Shown: positions 16,217-24,132 of the stretch, piece by piece
How positions within the stretch are numbered: position 1 is the stretch's first letter
Layout of the letters: the number at the start of each line of letters is the position of its first letter
Origin: JBIKLM01 sp044375105
GTDB taxonomy: Bacteria > Planctomycetota > UBA1135 > GCA-002686595
DNA length: 49,136 nt
Direction: 5' to 3'
Assembly: GCA_044375105.1 (NCBI GenBank)
Contig: JBILNK010000009.1
Coordinates: 1-49,136, forward strand
The notes under the pieces: generated by a model
The model's input: the letters and a program-made list of their open reading frames with translations, nothing else
What the model was told of the DNA's origin: nothing
Databases searched by the model: none
Position numbers and translations under genes: made by a program

Positions 16217-16998
16217 GGGCGCTCCTCCCCAGAGTCGGGCGCAGCGGGGTTCGAGTCCAGCGCGCCGCCCTCCGCGGGCTGCCCAGAGGCGGCCGCGGTG
16301 GAGCCGCCAGCCGGGCCGGCGGTCTGCCCCTCGCCCGGTCGTTTTTCGGCGCCGGCCGCTTCGGCTTCCCCACCTTGATCGTCCTTAGATCCCTTCCCGA
16401 AGAGCGAGCGCACCCCGGCGACCAGCATCAGCACCGGGAAGAACAGGAACGTCAGCACGAACACGTGGCTTCCCGACCAGTGGTCCTCGGCTTCGGCATC
16501 CAGGGCGGCCAGCGCCCGCCGCAGACGCGGCCGCATCCAGCCCAGCACGCAAGCGGCAAGCACCAGCAGCAGCAGCCCGGCGACTAGGCCGACCAGCGGA
16601 CGCGGCGAGAAAGCACCGACCCCAGCGAAGAGCAGCCCGATCCAGATCGCCAGGGCCGCCGAAAAGCCGAGCCGACGGTGGCGCTCGCGCAGGCTTTGGA
16701 TCTCCAGGGCGAGCAGGTCGCCCGGCGTGTCCAACTGCCCCAGGGCGTCGCGGCGCCGGCGGATTTGCCGGACCTTGTAGGGCACCACCAGCAGGAGCAG
16801 GGCGCCGACCCTCATGAAGTGGCCTGTGTAGATGGACAGGCCGATCAGAAGGGCCGTCCAGCCCAGGGCCAGCCACGGCTCGCGCTCGAGCCGGCGGACC
16901 CGCTCGGCGGCCTGGGGAACCGGGTTCGATTCGCTGGCCAGGCGCCGCGAGACGCGGTCCAGGGCCCCCTCCAGCTCTTCCAGGGACTCGTGTTTCAT
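16213..16998 (-). CDS. Membrane protein coupled to ECF sigma factor
   Basis: A 261-residue protein. Residues 1-40 are charged and cytoplasmic. About five hydrophobic segments follow: ALGWTALLIGLSIYTG and VGALLLLVVPY, a basic loop VRQIRRRRDAL, then LGFSAALAIWIGLLFAGVG, PLVGLVAGLLLLVLAACVLG, and VFVLTFLFFPVLMLVAGV. The last 50 residues are Gly/Glu/Pro-rich and probably disordered. It has no zinc-binding anti-sigma motif. It precedes the sigma gene with a four-base overlap, so both are translated together, and a regulatory link is plausible but not shown. A GC-rich palindrome (GGGGG-A-CCCCC, 17012-17022) sits 14 nt upstream of its ATG. Confidence 0.65.
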   Translation of the reverse strand: MKHESLEELEGALDRVSRRLASESNPVPQAAERVRRLEREPWLALGWTALLIGLSIYTGHFMRVGALLLLVVPYKVRQIRRRRDALGQLDTPGDLLALEIQSLRERHRRLGFSAALAIWIGLLFAGVGAFSPRPLVGLVAGLLLLVLAACVLGWMRPRLRRALAALDAEAEDHWSGSHVFVLTFLFFPVLMLVAGVRSLFGKGSKDDQGGEAEAAGAEKRPGEGQTAGPAGGSTAAASGQPAEGGALDSNPAAPDSGEERP

Positions 16999-17377
16999 GC
17001 CCCTTGGAGCAGGGGGACCCCCAAAGCCTTCGACCGATTCCGAAAAAAAGTAACGGGCCCTGCCAACACCAGCAAGGACCCGACCCCGGCGAGGCAGGCC
17101 CGGCCGAGCGGCCCCCCGGGCCCCCCGCGCTGCTGCCGGCGCCGCACCCTGGATCGCATCGCTCGAGTTCGAGTGGCGCGGGCGGTGGGCCGCCGCGCCA
17201 AGCCCCGAACTCCTTCGGCAACTGCCCGGATCCCCTCCGGAGCCGGCCCCGCTCCAAGGCCGGGGCCGGGGCCCGGGGACGAGCCGGGCCGTGCAGCGGG
17301 GCCGCCGGAGCGGCGCCCGAGCGCGTGCGCGCGGCCTTGGCCCCGTCGCCGGGCTCCCAGGCGGGTTCAGGAGCGAT
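16999..17377 (-). other. Intergenic region upstream of the sigma operon
   Basis: About 380 bases between the OmpV-like gene end and the start of the membrane-protein/sigma operon, both on the minus strand. It holds a short A/T run (17043-17050) that may belong to the operon promoter. No gene or stable terminator with a T-tract was recognised. Confidence 0.4.
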
Positions 17378-18283
17378 TCAGAAGTGCCACACGAAGGCCA
17401 GCGAGAGTTCCGCTTCGAAATCGTTCCGAGCGATGGGGCTCTTGCCGATCGAGGCGTCGTACAGCTCGATTCCGGCCTGTGCGATCAGTTGCACCTGCGA
17501 GGTCAAATACCGCCGGTGTACGGCTTGGATTCCCGATGACCGATAGCCCCCATCGAGGCGCGTTTCGGCCAGTCCGGAAGCCAAGGCGTCGGATGCGCTG
17601 ACCCCGAAGTCTTTGTTGATGAACGAACGATCGCCGAAGGTCGAGAAGAGGTAGACCTCGGTGCCCAGCCCGTCGAGGCTGTCCCCAAAGCGGTGGCCCG
17701 CGGCCAGGACACCCAACGCGCCGAATTCGCTGTCGCCGGCCAGGACCCGGGCGCCCACCCAGTTGCGCCAATCCTCATCCAGGGCGCGGCGAGCCTCGAT
17801 GAAGCCGGTCAGGTGCGAGCTGCGTTTGGCGATGCCATCCAGCGCACCCTTGTCTGAGTCGGCGGGATCGAGACCGTCCTCATAGCGGGCGCCGGCCTGA
17901 AGGAGCCAGCGATCCGCCAATCGGCCCCGCCAGCCCAATTCGGTGCCCTCGAAGAACAACATGTGCTGCCCGCTGCGCCACTGCACGGCGCCTGCGGGGT
18001 CCAGCTCGAGCTCGTATTCGTCCGAGCCGTCGTAGGCCGCCTCGTACTCGACGCCGACCCCCAGGGCCAAGCCGAAACCTGCCCCGCGGGTAAAGTCGAG
18101 AATCGACGGCAGCGGAACGATGGCCTGGGGTTGCGCCTCGGCGACCTCCGTTTGCGGTGCCAACGCAGGCAGCGCGTTGAACATCGGCAACAGCGATTCC
18201 CCCGATTGCGCCAGTCCCTGCGCACAAATAAGCACACCCGCCGCGGGAAGAAGCGGTAGGGCCAGCAGCGTCGTGACTTTCAT
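17378..18283 (-). CDS. MipA/OmpV-family outer-membrane beta-barrel protein
   Basis: A 301-residue exported protein. The signal peptide runs from MKVTTLLALPLLPAAG to about residue 25. The mature part begins with a loop and then the family hallmark GVEYEAAYDGSDEYELELDP (about residues 78-97), equivalent to the Y-x-G-S-D stretch of MipA/OmpV, followed by amphipathic strands such as WLLQAGARYEDGL and GTEVYLFSTFGD, and it ends ELSLAFVWHF with an aromatic C-terminal residue typical of barrels. These proteins sit in the outer membrane. In some species they scaffold murein enzymes or act as porins, but here only the fold can be claimed. The ATG at 18283 begins the signal peptide; the frame is open 12 codons upstream. 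Confidence 0.8.
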   Translation of the reverse strand: MKVTTLLALPLLPAAGVLICAQGLAQSGESLLPMFNALPALAPQTEVAEAQPQAIVPLPSILDFTRGAGFGLALGVGVEYEAAYDGSDEYELELDPAGAVQWRSGQHMLFFEGTELGWRGRLADRWLLQAGARYEDGLDPADSDKGALDGIAKRSSHLTGFIEARRALDEDWRNWVGARVLAGDSEFGALGVLAAGHRFGDSLDGLGTEVYLFSTFGDRSFINKDFGVSASDALASGLAETRLDGGYRSSGIQAVHRRYLTSQVQLIAQAGIELYDASIGKSPIARNDFEAELSLAFVWHF

Positions 18284-18919
18284 GGATACGAGTTTACTTC
18301 GTTTCGCATGGCCGTCCACGTCGATTCATCGTCGAGAGAACGTCATATCTGCGTCGAGTTCTCCGTGAGGTGCTTTCGCTGGATTCGAACGGCAGGGCTG
18401 CGGAGTGAACCACTCCATGAAGCGATCGCGGCGGTGGGTATGCGCTCGGTGGCTGGATCATCGACCCGGCTGCAGCCGTTGGACTCGGCGCTACCTGCCA
18501 CCTGGGGATCTATTTCGGGTCTTGGAGTTAACCTTCGACGGACCGGAGGCGACACGCGGGGCAAGCCGAATCATGCGGCCCTTCAGGAATTTGTGTGGGT
18601 ACCTGGAGAGGTGCAGGGCATGGTTTTGCTCCCGGCTCTCGACCTCCAGGGACCTTTGCGCCGCGCCGCCGACTCCCGGGGGTGCGGTGACGCGATCGGC
18701 GCTGGGGCTCCTTCGAGCGTACGGGCCTCCTCGTCCGGGAGGGGAGCGCCCACTCGGCGGGCAGGCCGGGGTTGGTCCGTTCTGAGGCGCTGCTGCACCG
18801 TTTCGGGCTGAGGTGCACCGGGTCCGAAACCCGCCGATCGCTCCCGCGGCCCCCGCACAGGGCAGGAAAGCAGGGACTCGGTCTCCGAGAAATCGGCAGC
18901 CCGTCGATATCCTACGGCC
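18284..18919. other. Long divergent intergenic region
   Basis: About 640 bases between the OmpV-like gene (leftward) and the phosphate transporter gene (rightward). The part next to the OmpV-like gene (18284-18370) is AT-richer and probably holds its promoter. Frames of up to 167 codons exist, but their composition is not protein-like and no domain is recognised. No phosphate-box repeats were recognised before the transporter. Confidence 0.4.
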
Positions 18920-20497
18920 GTGAACGCGGCTTCCTTGGCTTTGTTCGGCGGGCTGGGCCTGTTCTTGATGGGCATGGCCAACCTGACCGATGGCCTCAAG
19001 GCCCTGGCGGGGGGGCGGCTGGCGCAGGCGCTGGCGCGTTTCACCCGCACGCCGGCCAGCGGCGCGCTGACCGGTTTGATGACGACCGCGGCGGTGCAGT
19101 CCTCCAGCGCGACGACCGTGATCGCGGTGGGTTTCGCGGGCGCGGGGCTGCTCAGCTTTCCGCAGGCCTTGGGAATCGTGTTCGGAGCGAACCTGGGCTC
19201 GACGCTGACCGGCTGGTTGGTGGCGCTGCTCGGCTTCAAGCTGGACCTGGACCAGGTCGCGCCGCTGCTGGTGTTCGTCGGCATGGCCCTGCGTTTCGGG
19301 CTCGGAGCGCGCTGGCGCTCGGCGGGCACGGCCCTGGCGGGCTTCGGCCTGCTGTTCACGGGCCTGGGCATCCTGCAGGACGGCGTGGCCGGCGTGGACC
19401 TGTGGCCCAGCCCCGAGCGCCTGCCGCCGGACAGTCTGTGGGGGCGCGCCCTGCTGGTAGCCCTGGGCCTGGGCATGACCCTGATCACCCAGGCGTCTTC
19501 CGCGGGCGTGGCCACGGCGATCGCGGCTCTGCACGCCGGCCAAATCGACCTGTCCCAGGCGGGCGCCTTGGTGATCGGCATGGACGTGGGCACCACCGTG
19601 ACGGCCCTGGCGGCTTCCCTGGGGGGCAGCCTCGCCGCGCGGCGCACCGGCCTGGCTCACGTGATCTTCAACCTGTTCACCGGTGTGGCTGCTTTCCTGC
19701 TTCTGCCGCCCTATGTGGCCGCGGTCGGGCGCGGTTGGCTGCCGGTCGCCGGCGATTCCGGCTTGGCCCTGGTGGCCTTCCATTCCGGCTTCAACCTGCT
19801 GGGTGTGCTGGTGATCCTGCCGCTGACCCAGCCCTTCGCGCGCCTGATCGAGCGCGTCGTTCCGGCGCACGATGGCAGCGGCGTGCTCGATCGCGCCCTG
19901 CTGCGCTCGCCCCACGCCGCCATCCAGACCGCCGCCGCCAACCTGCGCCAGCTCCTGGCGCGGGCCTTCGACCACCTGGCCCTGCGCACGCGCGGGGCCC
20001 AGTCCGCTTCCGGCGAAGTCCTGAGCGCGGCCTTGACGGCCCTGCGACGCTTCCTGCTGGAGCTCGAGACCGACCGCGACCACGGCCTGTGGCACGAGCG
20101 CCACGTGCAGCTGCTCGAGGCCATCGACCAGCTCGAGCGCGCCCTGCGGCGCGCCGAACCACGGCTCGGCGAGGCCGAATTGGAGCGTGCCGGGCCCGAG
20201 GCGCAGCCTCTGGCGGAGGCACGCCGTGACGCCTGCGCTTGCTTGGCCGAGCTGGCGCGCGGGCTGGAAGCGCCCGATCCCGCGCTGTTGCGTCGCCTCG
20301 AGGCGCTCTGGAGCCAGCAGGTCGAGGCCGAGCCGGCGCTGCGCAGCGCGGTGTTGCGCGCGGCCGTCGAGGACCGCATCGACGATGCTCTGGTGTTGGG
20401 CCTGATGGACGAAGCGCGCCGCCTGCGCCGCGTGCTCTACCATGCCCGGGAAGCCCTGGTTCGCTGCGGACCCTGGCCGTCCACTTCGAGCGCATGA
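18920..20497 (+). CDS. Na+/phosphate cotransporter (NptA/YjbB type) with PhoU-like tail
   Basis: A 525-residue inner-membrane protein. It carries two inverted Na/Pi-cotransporter repeats, each with its signature: AVQSSSATTVIAVG at about residues 58-71, and LITQASSAGVATAI in the second repeat. About eight to ten hydrophobic helices occupy residues 1-310. Residues 320-525 are helical and Leu/Arg/Glu-rich (HAAIQTAAANLRQLLARAFD, then RRFLLELETDRDHGLW), matching the PhoU-like C-terminal domain of this family. It moves phosphate, in some relatives outward, with sodium. The start is GTG at 18920, giving the usual short N-terminus before the first helix. The ATGA overlap couples it to the ATP-grasp gene. 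Confidence 0.9.
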   Translation: MNAASLALFGGLGLFLMGMANLTDGLKALAGGRLAQALARFTRTPASGALTGLMTTAAVQSSSATTVIAVGFAGAGLLSFPQALGIVFGANLGSTLTGWLVALLGFKLDLDQVAPLLVFVGMALRFGLGARWRSAGTALAGFGLLFTGLGILQDGVAGVDLWPSPERLPPDSLWGRALLVALGLGMTLITQASSAGVATAIAALHAGQIDLSQAGALVIGMDVGTTVTALAASLGGSLAARRTGLAHVIFNLFTGVAAFLLLPPYVAAVGRGWLPVAGDSGLALVAFHSGFNLLGVLVILPLTQPFARLIERVVPAHDGSGVLDRALLRSPHAAIQTAAANLRQLLARAFDHLALRTRGAQSASGEVLSAALTALRRFLLELETDRDHGLWHERHVQLLEAIDQLERALRRAEPRLGEAELERAGPEAQPLAEARRDACACLAELARGLEAPDPALLRRLEALWSQQVEAEPALRSAVLRAAVEDRIDDALVLGLMDEARRLRRVLYHAREALVRCGPWPSTSSA

Positions 20498-21339
20498 AGC
20501 CCGTCCTGCGCATCGTCACCTGCCGGCCGCTGCCGGAGCCCGATCCGGACGAGCCGCTGCTGCTGGCGGCCCTGGAGCGGGCCGGCGTCGAAGCGCGCCT
20601 GTGTCCGTGGCGCGCTGGCGACGAGGACTGGGACCGGCCCCTGCCGACGCTGGTGCGCTCGACCTGGGACTACATCCAACACGTCGAGGAATTCGAGCGC
20701 TGGATCGAGCAGGTCGAGCGCGCGGCGCCGCTCTGGAACCCGGGCCCGCTGATGCGCGGCAACCTGCACAAGCGCTACCTGCTCGACCTGGCGGCCTCCG
20801 GGCTGCCGGTGGTGCCCACGCGTTTGTTGCCGCGCGGCGCGGTCCCCGACCTGGCCGCGCTGGTGAGCGAGACCGGCTGGCGCCGGTTCGTGATCAAGCC
20901 GGCGGTGGGCGCCGGCTCCTGGTCCACCGAACGGCACCGCGTCGAAGAGCTCGAGCGCGCCCAGGCCCACGCGGTGGCCCTGGCCGCCGAGCGCGATGTG
21001 TTGGTGCAGCCCTACGTGGAATCCGTCGAGGGGCACGGCGAGCGCGCCCTGGTGGTCATCGATGGCGAGCTCAGCCATGCGGTGCGCAAGTCGCCGCGTT
21101 TCATCGGCATGCAGGAATCCGTTCAGCCGGTCCCGATCGAGCCGGCTGAGGCGGAATTCGCGCGAGCTCTGCTGGCGCGGCTGCCGCCGCTGTTGTATGG
21201 GCGGGTCGATCTGGCGCCGGGACCCGATGGCCGGCCGCTGCTGATGGAGCTCGAGCTGGTCGAGCCTTCGCTGTTCCTGCGCCAGCACCCGCCGGCCTTG
21301 GAGCGCTTGGTGGCTGCGCTGGTGCGGCGCCTGCGCTGA
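20494..21339 (+). CDS. ATP-grasp ligase, DcsG/glutathione-synthetase-like
   Basis: A 281-residue enzyme of the ATP-grasp superfamily, close in pattern to the DcsG-like group: LVRSTWDYIQHVEEFERWIE early, LWNPGPLMRGNLHKRYLLDL, then PVVPTRLL, RRFVIKPAVGAGSWST (nucleotide-binding lysine), VLVQPYVESVEGHGERALVV, and a late metal-binding YGRVDLAPGPDGRPLLMELEL. Such enzymes join a carboxylate to an amine or thiol using ATP, through an acyl phosphate. The substrate cannot be read from sequence; DcsG itself makes cycloserine. The ATG sits inside the stop region of the phosphate transporter gene (ATGA), so translation is coupled. No peptide-natural-product gene is nearby. Confidence 0.8.
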   Translation: MKPVLRIVTCRPLPEPDPDEPLLLAALERAGVEARLCPWRAGDEDWDRPLPTLVRSTWDYIQHVEEFERWIEQVERAAPLWNPGPLMRGNLHKRYLLDLAASGLPVVPTRLLPRGAVPDLAALVSETGWRRFVIKPAVGAGSWSTERHRVEELERAQAHAVALAAERDVLVQPYVESVEGHGERALVVIDGELSHAVRKSPRFIGMQESVQPVPIEPAEAEFARALLARLPPLLYGRVDLAPGPDGRPLLMELELVEPSLFLRQHPPALERLVAALVRRLR

Positions 21340-21521
21340 GCTGGAGCCCGCTGTCCCCTGGCGGCTGCTTCGGCCGCGCTGTCCCCGGAGGCCGGCGATC
21401 GGGCGGCCTCGATGGGAGCAACCGATGTTCAAGGCCGAGAACCGGCTCGCTGGGCGAGCGCCCGGGGTCGAACCAGGCGAAGCCACGGCTAGGATCGCGC
21501 GGCACCGCACCCCGCGCCGTC

Positions 21522-22736
21522 ATGTGGATTCCCGCCGTTCTTCTGGCCCTGTCCCTCGCTTCGCAAGAGCTCACGCCGGTCGGATTCGAGGCTTTCGCCC
21601 TGCCCACCGGCTGGAGCGTCGTTTCCACCTCACGGGCCGATCCCGTCGGGCTCGAGCGCTTCAGCGCTCAGCTCGGAACGCCGCTGAGAGCGCTGGCCAA
21701 TCAGGTGCTCGACGTGGGCGGCCTGCGCCTGCAGGTCAATTTTTTGTTGGCGGCGGACGAAGCCGGGGCCAAGGAGCTCGAACGAGCCCTGCGCGCCGGG
21801 CGCGCTCCGGCCCTGGTGCGGCGCCGGGGCGCCGAGCTGATCGAATTCGCCAAGATGAACGCGGTGGCGGCGGCAGCCCTGGGCCAGGCGCTGGGACTCG
21901 AGGCGCCGCCCCCGCAGGCCTGGAAGGCGGAATTCTGGCTGGCGCCGGTCTCCGCGGCCCCGGCGGCCGATTGCAACCGGGCCTTCAACCTGTGCTTGGC
22001 GCTCGAGAAGCAACCCGGGGACGCCGCATCGGCCCGCGAGCTCGCCGATCTCACCCGCGGCTGGGAATTCGGCCAGGAGCTGCGCCTGCGCGCCCCTGGT
22101 CCGGGCTTCGAAGCGCGCTACCAGTTCACCCCCAAGCCCGTCGAGCAGCGCCAGGAGGGCGAGCTCTGGATCCTGCGCTTCGGCGAGCTGCCGCGACGCC
22201 ACGGCTTCCCGGCCGTGCGCGTGCTGGTCGAAGGCACCCAAGCCGAGCGGTTTGCGCCCAGCTCGGCGCCCGCGCCGAGCCTGCCCGAGGCGCGCGCCTG
22301 GCGCTCGGACGCGGCCACCCGCCTGGCTGCGGATCTGACCGCAGGACTCGACGGCGCCTCTGCGCGCTTCGCCGCCATCCAGGCCCATGTCTACACCGGC
22401 ATCCGCTTCGCCGGCGATCGCAGCGGCAGCCGCTATGGGGTCGACCAGGTGCTGAGCCAGGGCTACGGCCATTGCTGGGACAAGAGCGACGTTGCCATCG
22501 CCCTGTGCCGCGCCGCGGGCTTGCCGGCACGCCAGGTGGCCGGCTGGGTGCCGGCCCTGGGCGCAGGCCACGTGTGGTGCGAGGTCTATCTGGACGGCGG
22601 CTGGTTGCCCTTCGATGCCACCTGCCCCTGGCCCGGCACCTCGATCGACTACCTGCCCTGGTTCCTGAGCGAGGATGGCGAGCTCGAGTTCCTGTACGTT
22701 TCGCTCCCGACGATCGAGTTTCCGTCCGGGAGCTGA
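21522..22736 (+). CDS. Exported transglutaminase-like cysteine-protease-fold protein
   Basis: A 404-residue protein with a short N-terminal signal-like segment (MWIPAVLLALSLASQ). The first 250 residues are not assigned. The C-terminal 120 residues form a transglutaminase-like core: QGYGHCWDKSDVAIALCRAA with the catalytic Cys, then GLPARQVAGWVP, then GAGHVWCEVYLDGGWLPFDAT supplying His and Asp, then PWPGTSIDYLPWF. Proteins with this core act as peptidases, amidases or crosslinkers, and in bacteria many are periplasmic. The triad is complete, so activity is likely, but the substrate is unknown. The gene is 182 bp after the ATP-grasp gene on the same strand, probably a separate unit. Confidence 0.85.
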   Translation: MWIPAVLLALSLASQELTPVGFEAFALPTGWSVVSTSRADPVGLERFSAQLGTPLRALANQVLDVGGLRLQVNFLLAADEAGAKELERALRAGRAPALVRRRGAELIEFAKMNAVAAAALGQALGLEAPPPQAWKAEFWLAPVSAAPAADCNRAFNLCLALEKQPGDAASARELADLTRGWEFGQELRLRAPGPGFEARYQFTPKPVEQRQEGELWILRFGELPRRHGFPAVRVLVEGTQAERFAPSSAPAPSLPEARAWRSDAATRLAADLTAGLDGASARFAAIQAHVYTGIRFAGDRSGSRYGVDQVLSQGYGHCWDKSDVAIALCRAAGLPARQVAGWVPALGAGHVWCEVYLDGGWLPFDATCPWPGTSIDYLPWFLSEDGELEFLYVSLPTIEFPSGS

Positions 22737-22957
22737 CCGTCCCCAGCTTGAATCGGAATCGGATCCGGACGCGCCTCGGATTGGCCCCATCCGGCCGATC
22801 TCGGACCGATCGTGGGCGGCTGGGATCGTCGCAGCCCGCCCGGGTCCATCGCTCGTTCGAGCGCCAGCCCTCGCCCTGAGCCCATCGGCGCGGGCGCCTT
22901 CGGGCCCTGTCGCAACGGCGTGGGGGCCCAGTGCGCGGTTCGCTAGGCTCTGCAGCG

Positions 22958-23737
22958 ATGGCCAGCATCCTGGAGCTTCGGACATTGCCGCGGATCGAGG
23001 CGGCGCGTTACGTGCTGCCCCTGCGGGAAGGGGGCTCGATGCCGGGATTGGTGGAGGACGGCGAGGGGCGCCTGTGGGTGGCCAAGCTGCGCGGGGCGGG
23101 GCAAGGGCCGGGCGTGCTGGTGGCCGAGCTGGTAGCCGGCGAGCTGGCGCGGGCCCTGGGTTTCGCCGTGCCGACGATCGCGCTGCTCGAGCTGCCGCCG
23201 CGTTTCGGGGTCAGCGAAGGCGATCCGGAGGTGCAGGACCTGCTGGCGGCCAGCATGGGCCTCAACGTGGGACTCGGCTTCCTGAGCGGGGCCGTGGCCT
23301 ACGACCCCAGCGGGCGCTGGCCGATCGAAGCGGACGTGGCGGCCCGGCTGGTGGCCTTCGACGTGGCGCTCAGCAACGTGGATCGCACCCACCGGAACCC
23401 GAACCTGCTGTGGGCCGGGGAGCAGCTCTGGCTGATCGACCACGGCGCGGCGCTGTATTGGCAGCACGGCTGGGATGGGCGCCTGCCGGAGCGCGAGCCC
23501 GCCCTGCCGCGGCTGCACGAGCACGTGGCCCTGCCCCTGGCCCGCGATCTGCCGGCCGCGGCGCGGGCGCTTTCCGCGGCCCTGCGGCCCGAGCTCCTGC
23601 GGGCGGCCCTGGCGCTGGTGCCCGCCGAGTGGCTGGCCGCGGGCGGGGTCGATCCCGAGCAGCGCCGCGCGGCTTTGGAGCAGCGCCTGATCCGCCGCGC
23701 CGAGCGTCTGCCCGAGCTCTTGGAGGGCCCGCGATGA
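22958..23737 (+). CDS. HipA-like kinase-fold protein
   Basis: A 259-residue protein with the HipA-like kinase pattern: a Gly-rich loop PLREGGSMPGLVEDG, the nucleotide lysine in LWVAKLRG, a helix LVAELVAGELARALGF, a catalytic loop ALSNVDRTHRNPNLL (about residues 145-159) and a metal-binding LIDHGAALY (DFG-like). It is much shorter than HipA (440 residues) and has no HipB partner, so it is not a classical toxin-antitoxin toxin. In genomes, this short form often precedes a DUF3037 gene, exactly as here with an ATGA overlap. The ATG at 22958 was chosen over a GTG at 22931 because homologues begin close to it. The phosphorylated target is unknown. Confidence 0.85.
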   Translation: MASILELRTLPRIEAARYVLPLREGGSMPGLVEDGEGRLWVAKLRGAGQGPGVLVAELVAGELARALGFAVPTIALLELPPRFGVSEGDPEVQDLLAASMGLNVGLGFLSGAVAYDPSGRWPIEADVAARLVAFDVALSNVDRTHRNPNLLWAGEQLWLIDHGAALYWQHGWDGRLPEREPALPRLHEHVALPLARDLPAAARALSAALRPELLRAALALVPAEWLAAGGVDPEQRRAALEQRLIRRAERLPELLEGPR

Positions 23738-24132
23738 GCGCCGAGCGCTGCCCCTACGACTACGCCGTGCTGCGGCTCGTGCCGCGCATCGAGCGCGAGG
23801 AGTTCGTCAACGCTGGGGTGATCCTGTTCGCGCGGCGCCTGGATTTCCTGGGGCTCGAGCTTGACGAGCCCGAGCGCCTGTTCCAGCGCGCCCGCGCGCT
23901 GTGCCCGCAGCTCGAGCCGCGGCCGATCGCGGCCGCCCTGGCGGGCCTGGCCAACATCGCCCGCGGAGAGCCTAGCGGCGGTCCGATCGCGGCCCTGTCC
24001 CAGTCCGAGCGCTTCCACTGGCTGACCACGCCGCGCAGCACCCTGCTGCAGCCATCGACCGTGCACAGCGGCCTCTCCGAGGACCCGCGCGCGACGCTGG
24101 CACGGCTGTTCCGATCCCTGGTGACCCCATGA
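23734..24132 (+). CDS. DUF3037 protein
   Basis: A 132-residue protein with the DUF3037 signature: YDYAVLRLVPRIEREEFVNA (residues 7-26) followed by GVILFARRLDFLG, a central helical part LEPRPIAAALAGLANIARGE, and the closing segment SERFHWLTTPRSTLLQPSTV with HSGLSEDP. The function of DUF3037 is unknown; its constant pairing with a HipA-like kinase suggests it is a partner or substrate. It overlaps the kinase gene before it and the dehydrogenase gene after it by four bases each (ATGA), so all three are made together. Confidence 0.9.
   Translation: MSAERCPYDYAVLRLVPRIEREEFVNAGVILFARRLDFLGLELDEPERLFQRARALCPQLEPRPIAAALAGLANIARGEPSGGPIAALSQSERFHWLTTPRSTLLQPSTVHSGLSEDPRATLARLFRSLVTP

Noticed and set aside
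16240..16265. GGTTCGAGTCC T-arm-like sequence
   Set aside because: It lies inside the coding sequence of the sigma-linked membrane protein and has no acceptor or anticodon arms around it.
18405..18785. 126-codon frame in the long OmpV-transporter gap
   Set aside because: Residue composition (Arg/Cys/Trp-rich) and lack of third-position GC bias argue against a real protein.
18491..20443. 650-codon minus-strand open frame opposite the phosphate transporter
   Set aside because: Gln/Arg/Gly-rich antisense shadow of a gene with two intact Na/Pi signatures.
20494..21339. Cycloserine biosynthesis gene
   Set aside because: The ATP-grasp protein resembles DcsG, but none of the other cycloserine genes is nearby; the resemblance is at family level only.
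22958..23737. HipBA-type toxin-antitoxin system
   Set aside because: The kinase is a short stand-alone form with no HipB-like DNA-binding partner; the neighbour is DUF3037, which is not an antitoxin family.
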